Positions 59,190-64,000 of a DNA stretch of 64,000 bases are shown here, in pieces. Position numbers and translations under genes: made by a program. The DNA comes from an uncultured Acetatifactor sp. (lineage in GTDB: Bacteria; Bacillota; Clostridia; Lachnospirales; Lachnospiraceae). Positions within the stretch are counted from its first letter, which is position 1. Each line of letters begins with the position of its first letter. A model generated the notes under the pieces. It was not told where the DNA came from. It saw only the letters and a list, made by a program, of their open reading frames with translations, and made no database searches. The stretch spans positions 58,905 through 122,904 of the forward strand of contig CAJUJN010000003.1 of assembly GCA_910586775.1 (NCBI GenBank). Reading direction: 5' to 3'.

Positions 59190-59221
59190 CACCCTGCGGA
59201 GCCGGACAGTGCCGCAGGGTG
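59190..59221 (-). terminator. Hairpin, third copy of the CACCCTGCGG family
   Basis: CACCCTGCGG/CCGCAGGGTG, followed on the minus strand by TTTTTCTG. The stretch from here through toxin 2 resembles 54429-54675 in element 2. Confidence 0.65.
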
Positions 59222-59334
59222 AAAAAGCAATAAGACGACCACCAGAAAATAAAAAAGAGTAGAACAATGTCTAATCATGTGATATAATGTCCATGTTGTC
59301 CAACCGATACCCGGCAACGGGAGGAGGTGTTTGT

Positions 59335-59436
59335 ATGGAAGTCATTCTCTCTTTTTTAATCGCTGTAATGGCAGGTGTGGTTAGCCACTGCATCAGCAAA
59401 TGGCTTGACAGTCGAGATTCAAAGGACAACAAATAG
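59335..59436 (+). CDS. Small hydrophobic type I toxin candidate 2, 33 aa
   Basis: VILSFLIAVMAGVVSHCISK then WLDSRDSKDNK. Same design, leader (CCAACCGATACCCGGCAACG) and ribosome site as the toxin at 54576-54674. The antisense promoter is also conserved, but the pairing repeat is different: TCATTCTCTCTTTT at 59342-59355 and 59530-59543. So each antitoxin should match only its own toxin. Confidence 0.72.
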   Translation: MEVILSFLIAVMAGVVSHCISKWLDSRDSKDNK

Positions 59437-59459
59437 CCTGGCGGGTGCTTTGCCGCCGT

Positions 59460-59550
59460 AACAAGAAAAGAAGAAGCCCCGGACTGTGGTGCAACACGGT
59501 TCGGGGTTTCGTTCTTTGTTTGCATGGACTCATTCTCTCTTTTAGCCTAA
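59460..59550 (-). ncRNA. Presumed antisense antitoxin RNA 2
   Basis: Minus-strand promoter TTGCAA (59584-59579), 17-bp spacer, TATAAT (59561-59556). The RNA would contain the complement of TCATTCTCTCTTTT and end after the hairpin AAACCCCGAAC..GTCCGGGGCTT and its TCTTCTTTTCTTG tail. Confidence 0.6.
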
Positions 59551-59724
59551 TGGCAATTATAGCATATGCAGATTCCGATTGCAATATTAATATTATAATC
59601 TTCCATCGTCCATATATCAATTGAAAAAAACTCTGTTTTTTTATATAATAGAATCCCAAACAGGATTTTATTATTAAATGCTGTAATAGAACGGCAGATA
59701 AATAGAAGCAGAAGGAGAAGAAAC

Positions 59725-61140
59725 ATGAAAAAGGTTCTAAGCGTTGTGGTTACACTGTGCATGCTGGTCTGTGCAGTGGGATTCTGGATGGTGGGAGGCT
59801 CCCGGTTTCTGGAAATGCTGGCGGGTCCGGAGGAGATTGGGGAGGAAGCATTCAGCCATGCGGAAGGCAGGTACATATCTTATGAGGCGGCTTACCCGGT
59901 TGCCTCCTGCGTGGAGGAATATTATTCGGGTGATCCGGATCGTGTAAGGACAACAGGATATGTGGTTTACGATGAGACGCATCAGGCATTCCTCTACGTG
60001 GTGGTTCCGGACAGGGACACCAGGGGACTCGGGACTCTCATGCGCAATCTGCAGCTGGCGGTGGAATTGAGGGAGCAGAAGGATATGTCGCCGTCCACTG
60101 TGGAGGGCACGCTGGAAGCCATGGATGAGGACACTGTGAAGCGTGTCGCTGATGCATTGGGAGAAAGTGAAGTGATTGAGCTTTACTATGATTTCCAGGG
60201 GGAAGACACATACATGGAGACTTACTTCGGCGATGCATACGGTGAAGTTATGGAAAGCATGTGTCTTAACCTGGACAAGGTCCTTCAGCAGACGGAGTGG
60301 TATTACATTGAACATGGAGTGATGAGCGGCCTGGAGAGATCAGACGTCTGGATTTGCATCCTGGCAGCGGGTCTCAGTCTCCTGATATTTGTCGTCCGGC
60401 TGTTTTCACTGTTTATGGGAGGGAAAAGGAAAGATATTGCGCTGCCGGCTCCTTCCGGAGGTAAGATGGAGCAGTTTTATGCCCGGCAGAGAGAATGGGT
60501 GGAAGAATGGTGTGAATACAATCTGGAACGGGGACGCCGCCTGGCGTACCTGTCAGTGGTCGGCAGTGTAGTGATTCTGGTGGCCATCGGAATTTTTGTG
60601 AAAGTGCCTGCGGAGCGGCTGATTGCGTTTTACCTGTCGCTGGGAGTGCTTCTGGGAGAGATTATTGGAGCAATGTTCTGGTACGGTCAGAAAGGTCAGT
60701 CGAAGCCGGAAAAGATTTTGAAAAAATTCGCCAAACGTATCGGAAAGATATTGCCTTCCGCCACCGAGCAGGAGATGTTTGCCGAGGATATCCTGGCGGC
60801 AGGAAAGGAATGGGAGTTCCGCGAGAAGACGAAGGAAGCCATGCTTCAGGGAGTTGTGGCAGGCCGTTATTGGGTTACCCTGCAGTGGAATGGAACGGTG
60901 ACGATTGTTGATTCGGATAAGCTGGGAAAGATCGAGACGGAAACCATATCCGGAACGGTCCGCAGCGGCAAGGTCCGCGTCAGTTACCAGTCCCATGCGG
61001 TCAGATTTTATTATAAGAGCGCCAGGCCGAAGAAGTTCTGCGATGCCGCGATCAGCTTCGATTCCAAGGATAATCAGCGGAATTTCATAGCCCTTGCCAG
61101 AAAGCGGGTTGGCGGGAATGTGGAATTTATGATGTTGTAA
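59725..61140 (+). CDS. Conserved membrane protein, unknown function
   Basis: 471 aa. N-terminal hydrophobic segment (VLSVVVTLCMLVCAVGFWMV), extracytoplasmic domain to about 205, TM at about 212-232, cytoplasmic loop with KMEQFYARQREWVEEWCEYN, two more TMs (about 272-292, 297-317), then a soluble beta-rich C-terminus (GRYWVTLQWNGTVTIVDSDK, SGTVRSGKVRVSYQSHAVRF). I do not recognise a functional family with confidence. Start after AGAAGGAGAAG. Base composition is back to that of the chromosome. Confidence 0.7.
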   Translation: MKKVLSVVVTLCMLVCAVGFWMVGGSRFLEMLAGPEEIGEEAFSHAEGRYISYEAAYPVASCVEEYYSGDPDRVRTTGYVVYDETHQAFLYVVVPDRDTRGLGTLMRNLQLAVELREQKDMSPSTVEGTLEAMDEDTVKRVADALGESEVIELYYDFQGEDTYMETYFGDAYGEVMESMCLNLDKVLQQTEWYYIEHGVMSGLERSDVWICILAAGLSLLIFVVRLFSLFMGGKRKDIALPAPSGGKMEQFYARQREWVEEWCEYNLERGRRLAYLSVVGSVVILVAIGIFVKVPAERLIAFYLSLGVLLGEIIGAMFWYGQKGQSKPEKILKKFAKRIGKILPSATEQEMFAEDILAAGKEWEFREKTKEAMLQGVVAGRYWVTLQWNGTVTIVDSDKLGKIETETISGTVRSGKVRVSYQSHAVRFYYKSARPKKFCDAAISFDSKDNQRNFIALARKRVGGNVEFMML

Positions 61141-61175
61141 AATACAGCGGTTCGCTGAGAAAAGAAGAATCTGTT

Positions 61176-61280
61176 TATACTGCAGACCGCCAGGATTTAC
61201 AGTGATGCCGCTGGGAAAGTACCTGGCTGGCGGTCTGCAGTCGGGGTGTACTGCAAATTCAATCAGTACGCAGTATATAT
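61176..61280. repeat. 105-bp palindromic dispersed element, copy C
   Basis: Runs from TATACTGCAGACCGCC to ACGCAGTATA(TAT). Same hairpin as copies A and B, with the loop reading GTGATGCCGCTGGG. Confidence 0.82.
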
Positions 61281-61388
61281 AGCCGCGGTATGATTGCGGA
61301 TGCGGGGCGGAGAGTTGATTTTCAGCGTGAAACGCCGGAAAGGGTACGAGGCATCATAGAGGATACAGAAGCGGCAGAAAGGTAAAAA

Positions 61389-62024
61389 ATGAAAATATAT
61401 CTTTTCAGGCACGGAGAGACAGACTGGAATAGGCAGCGGAGGCTGCAGGGGCAGAGCGATGTCCCGTTGAACACATTCGGAATCGAACTGGCAGTAAAGA
61501 CTGCTGAAGCGTTGGAGCAGGAGGGAACATTCTTCGACAGGGCATTCAGTTCTCCATTGTCCAGGGCGTTGGAGACTGCCCGGATTCTGGTCGGCGGGCA
61601 GGATATTCCGTTGGAAACGGACAGCAGGCTGATGGAAATGAATTTCGGGGCATATGAGGGCGGTGCCTTTGATCCGCCCAAGACGGATCCGACTCATCCG
61701 CTTCATAATTTCCTGTGCAGACCGGAATGTTATGTGCCTTCTGTGGGAGCGGAAGCTTTTGAAGCGGTTATAGAGCGGGCGAGGGCATTCCTGGAAGAGA
61801 AGATTGTACCGCTGGAGGGAAGCTGTGAGACGGTTCTGGTGACGGCACACGGCGCTTTTAACCGGTGTCTGATGCGAGCCATTGTACCTGTGCCATTGGA
61901 AGATTTCTGGAAGGTTGGCCTGCCGAACTGCGCTGCTTCCATTCTGTCCCTGAAAGGCGGAAAATTTGATATCCTGGAGGAGAGCAGGATTTATTATGAA
62001 GGGCCTGTCAATGTAAGGCCCTGA
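61389..62024 (+). CDS. Histidine phosphatase family protein (phosphoglycerate mutase-like)
   Basis: 211 aa. Catalytic LFRHGETDWN with H8 at the N-terminus, ALETARIL, MEMNFGAYEG, and the second His in VTAHGAFNR. Fits small acid phosphatases of the PhoE/alpha-ribazole phosphatase type; the substrate is not evident. ATG 61389 follows GAAAGG. A GAACCCTGC/GCAGGGTTC hairpin at about 62044-62066 follows without a T-run. Confidence 0.88.
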   Translation: MKIYLFRHGETDWNRQRRLQGQSDVPLNTFGIELAVKTAEALEQEGTFFDRAFSSPLSRALETARILVGGQDIPLETDSRLMEMNFGAYEGGAFDPPKTDPTHPLHNFLCRPECYVPSVGAEAFEAVIERARAFLEEKIVPLEGSCETVLVTAHGAFNRCLMRAIVPVPLEDFWKVGLPNCAASILSLKGGKFDILEESRIYYEGPVNVRP

Positions 62025-62077
62025 GTCTGTCTTTATGAGGCCGGAACCCTGCTGTTTGCAGGGTTCAAAAGGAGAGG

Positions 62078-62323
62078 TTAAGAGCGGATACCCTGAGGTT
62101 TACGGTGATAAGGATTTATGAAAACTAACTTATCATTAACGCTGACAAACAGGGTGCAAAAAAGGCAGAGAGTAGGATATAGTCTTGCTCTTTTATGCCC
62201 CTTATACATAGACAGATATTTGATGTGTGCGGTGTAATATCGCAATACTGCGTCTACCGCTTCCGGCTCTCCGCCAACGGCTTTTTCGATTACCTCAAAA
62301 GGTATCAATTTTTTATTCCGCAT
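62078..62323 (-). pseudogene. Truncated Tn916-type HTH protein
   Basis: The opening RNKKLIPFEVIEKAVGGEPE then AVDAVLRYYTAHIKYLSMYK is that of small HTH proteins encoded beside a sigma factor in Tn916-like elements. After YKGH at about residue 43 the sequence (KRARLYPTLCLFCTLF) no longer fits the family, so the C-terminus is replaced by unrelated DNA. It overlaps the sigma factor stop by 11 bp. Confidence 0.7.
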
Positions 62324-62744
62324 GTTTCAATCTCTCCCATTCTTTCCGCAACTGTCTCAGTGCAACATTTCTTCTGTGGTTTACTGTACTTCTGCAACGT
62401 CCATACAGCCTGCCGATTGCTTCATCACGATAGCCGACGAAGTAATAAAGCAACAGAACTTCCCGCCTTAACTTCGGCAATCTTGATAATGCCGTTGCCA
62501 ACCGTTCATCATCAACGATAACTTCCTTTCCCAACACAAGAAATACGGTCGGCTTGTCCTGCTTTTCAAAGTAGCTGTCCATAGCAGACGGTTCAAAATA
62601 TCGTTCTGACATCAGATAGTCAAGGGATATTTCCCGTTCCATTTTCCGCTTCAAATCCCGCCATGCGTTTATGGCTTCATGGCGCAGGACAACCTTGCAG
62701 AACGCATGAAACTCATTGCCATTTAAGATACATTCAAAATACAT
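62313..62744 (-). CDS. Sigma-70-like factor of a conjugative element
   Basis: 143 aa. The C-terminal region 4: LATALSRLPKLRREVLLLYY then DEAIGRLYGRCRSTVNHRRN. Such short sigma factors accompany the HTH protein above in Tn916-like elements, where the pair controls transfer genes. Weak ribosome site. Only remnants of transfer genes remain nearby. Confidence 0.8.
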   Translation of the reverse strand: MYFECILNGNEFHAFCKVVLRHEAINAWRDLKRKMEREISLDYLMSERYFEPSAMDSYFEKQDKPTVFLVLGKEVIVDDERLATALSRLPKLRREVLLLYYFVGYRDEAIGRLYGRCRSTVNHRRNVALRQLRKEWERLKHAE

Positions 62745-62916
62745 GCTTAATGGATAGTATAAGCAGTATGCAGGTAGTGATTATTAACAAGGCTGTCAAT
62801 ACAAGTCCAATATTCAATTTAGCTTTAGACTTTATCTGATTAGTTTCCATTAAATGAGCCGCCCACTCACAATCTGTCCTGCCGTACCTCCGCTTTTCCT
62901 AGCCTGATACTGCCAT

Positions 62917-63426
62917 TTGCAGGAGGGAGGACAAAGCACAATACAGAGACATTCATTTATACGCATGAGCAAGCTACCCGATGTCAGAGACAGGATCACT
63001 TATATATCCAGCCACGCAAAGCAGGAAAACCTGTATGCGGTTTATGAAACGGCAGACCGCCATTACTGGACGGAACTTGCTAAATGCAATCAGCAGGAAT
63101 TTCAAAAAAGCGGTACGGAGGGGAAGTGCATTGAAGCGAGGGAATTTATCATTGCCCTGCCCGAATCATTCTTTGTCCTTTACGAGCCGGACAAACTGTT
63201 GCAGCTTTTTACAGACCGCTTTAAGGAAAAGTATGGAGTAGAGTGCGTCTCGGCACTGCACCATAACAAACGAAAAACGAATTACCATATCCACCTTATT
63301 TTTTCGGAACGGGAACTGTTGCCCGAACCCATAGAAAAAACCGCAAGAAAAAATTTATCACAGATCGCATCAGAGAATCCGTTGATATATTCGGCAGTCA
63401 GCCGGAACGTCTGGGAAGTATTATAA
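62917..63426 (+). pseudogene. Truncated MobA/MobL-like relaxase
   Basis: Encodes the N-terminal relaxase region: RDRITYISSHAKQENLYAVY, EAREFIIALPESFF, and the HUH-like SALHHNKRKTNYHIHLIFSE. The frame leaves the family at an A-run near 63350 and stops at 63426, though the alternative frame (FITDRIRESVDIFGSQPERL) continues into the next gene. The nearest good ribosome site (GGAGGGAGG) is followed ten nt later by ATA 62941, where the start would be expected; ATG 62965 is the first ATG. Decayed. Confidence 0.75.
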
Positions 63427-63926
63427 TGACTGCTGTTACGGCGCTGGCGTTGCTGATTTCTAAAGTATTGGATAAGGCGAGGGAACTGTCGGCAAAGTTT
63501 TTTGAGAAAGAAGTGGTACAGACGGTTACAGAACCAAGCGAGGAAAGAACGCCAGAAAAAATACCACAAACGGATAAAACGCCAAAGCAGGAGCATAATC
63601 TCCTTCAAGAGTTGACTGCTAATCCGTTGGCACAAAAACAGGAGTTACAGCCACAAACACTTCAAACATATTTTTGCGCTAGATTTTTTAGGAATGAAGA
63701 GCCTATTGTAAAATCTAAGAAAGGGGCGGTTATATTAGTTGGAGGCGGTGACGGTCATATAGACAAAGCATATAGTACAGCATGTACGCTTTTACATCAT
63801 ATGAACTGCAGTAACATTCATGAAGTTGTATATAGCCATAACACTAATACAAGACCTGCAATAAATGACAAAAACACACTTATGGGATTAAATAGTATAT
63901 ATGATTTTTTTAAGAATAACGAATAA
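63426..63926 (+). CDS. Chimeric frame: relaxase tail fused to flavoprotein fragment
   Basis: 166 aa. The first 80 or so residues (TALALLISKVLDKARELSAK then a Gln/Pro-rich linker) look like the C-terminus of an element relaxase. From FCARFFRNEEPIVKSKKGAV onward the sequence is the C-terminal half of a flavodoxin-fold NAD(P)H oxidoreductase (ILVGGGDGHIDKAYSTACTL). The join suggests a deletion that fused two broken genes. The ATG overlaps the relaxase stop; whether it is translated is doubtful. Confidence 0.6.
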   Translation: MTAVTALALLISKVLDKARELSAKFFEKEVVQTVTEPSEERTPEKIPQTDKTPKQEHNLLQELTANPLAQKQELQPQTLQTYFCARFFRNEEPIVKSKKGAVILVGGGDGHIDKAYSTACTLLHHMNCSNIHEVVYSHNTNTRPAINDKNTLMGLNSIYDFFKNNE

Positions 63927-63969
63927 GCCAAGTTGTTTTTTACAGAGTGGATTCAAGAAGGATAAACTT

Positions 63970-64000
63970 ATGAAAGTAGAAGATTATAAAATGCGTATTT
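63970..64000 (+). CDS. Start of a gene cut by the window end
   Basis: ATG 63970 follows AAGAAGGA by 7 nt and reads MKVEDYKMRI to the end of the window. Too short to identify. Confidence 0.45.
   Translation, partial: MKVEDYKMRI

Overview
The window reads as chromosome of a gut-type clostridium, most likely a Lachnospiraceae member. Support: strong AGGAGG-type ribosome binding sites, several GTG/TTG starts, YesM/YesN-type two-component systems beside CUT1 sugar importers, a PadR/small-membrane-protein/DUF4097 cassette, and a 28-residue holin-like type I toxin. No rRNA or CRISPR array is visible. There is one complete tRNA, tRNA-Lys(CUU), which serves as an integration hotspot.

Layout. 0.1-6.7 kb: uronide/glycosaminoglycan-type operon (lipoprotein, two permeases, heparinase II/III-like lyase, GH88). 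6.7-15.3 kb: envelope-sensing block (secreted VCBS-like protein, OmpR-type regulator and kinase, PepSY-like protein, amidase-deacetylase fusion, PAS hybrid kinase). 15.3-25 kb: housekeeping and orphan genes (DUF2971, NUDIX, DUF1538 with a P-II-like protein, RmlD-like, PadR cassette). 25.4-28.1 kb: UvrD-like helicase with a repetitive insert. 28.1-32.4 kb: ABC exporter and sensor kinase whose response regulator is broken by an internal inversion, with a type I toxin locus between. 32.6-37.2 kb: XRE regulator, DUF1576 membrane protein and two unknown proteins. 37.2-44.8 kb: second sugar importer with YesN/YesM. 45-46.7 kb: metal efflux protein and Fur-family regulator.

46.9-54.96 kb is the most interesting part. 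Two small integrative elements (4,645 and 3,298 bp) sit in tandem in the 3' end of tRNA-Lys, bounded by three copies of a 45-bp attachment core. Each encodes a Rep resembling those of CRESS-DNA viruses (HUH endonuclease plus superfamily 3 helicase). Each carries upstream iterons and a stem-loop presenting TAGTATTAC, a circovirus-type nicking nonanucleotide. The first keeps a complete tyrosine recombinase; the second keeps only its N-terminus. The Rep N-termini differ while the C-terminal two thirds are identical, and every iteron differs by the same base, which suggests two replicons with distinct origin specificity that have exchanged DNA.

54.96-59.7 kb looks like an older degraded element at the same site (broken integrase, Uma2 nuclease, Abi remnant, CI/Cro-like switch). 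Two small hydrophobic toxins (54.6 and 59.3 kb) each have a convergent antisense promoter and a private direct repeat that would pair antisense RNA with toxin mRNA. 59.7-62.0 kb returns to chromosomal genes. 62.0-64.0 kb holds decayed conjugative-element genes (HTH protein, sigma factor, relaxase, flavoprotein fusion).

Several dispersed repeats cut across the layout, notably a 105-bp palindromic element in three full copies and two diverged relatives. All family assignments come from reading motifs by eye; no database search was run.
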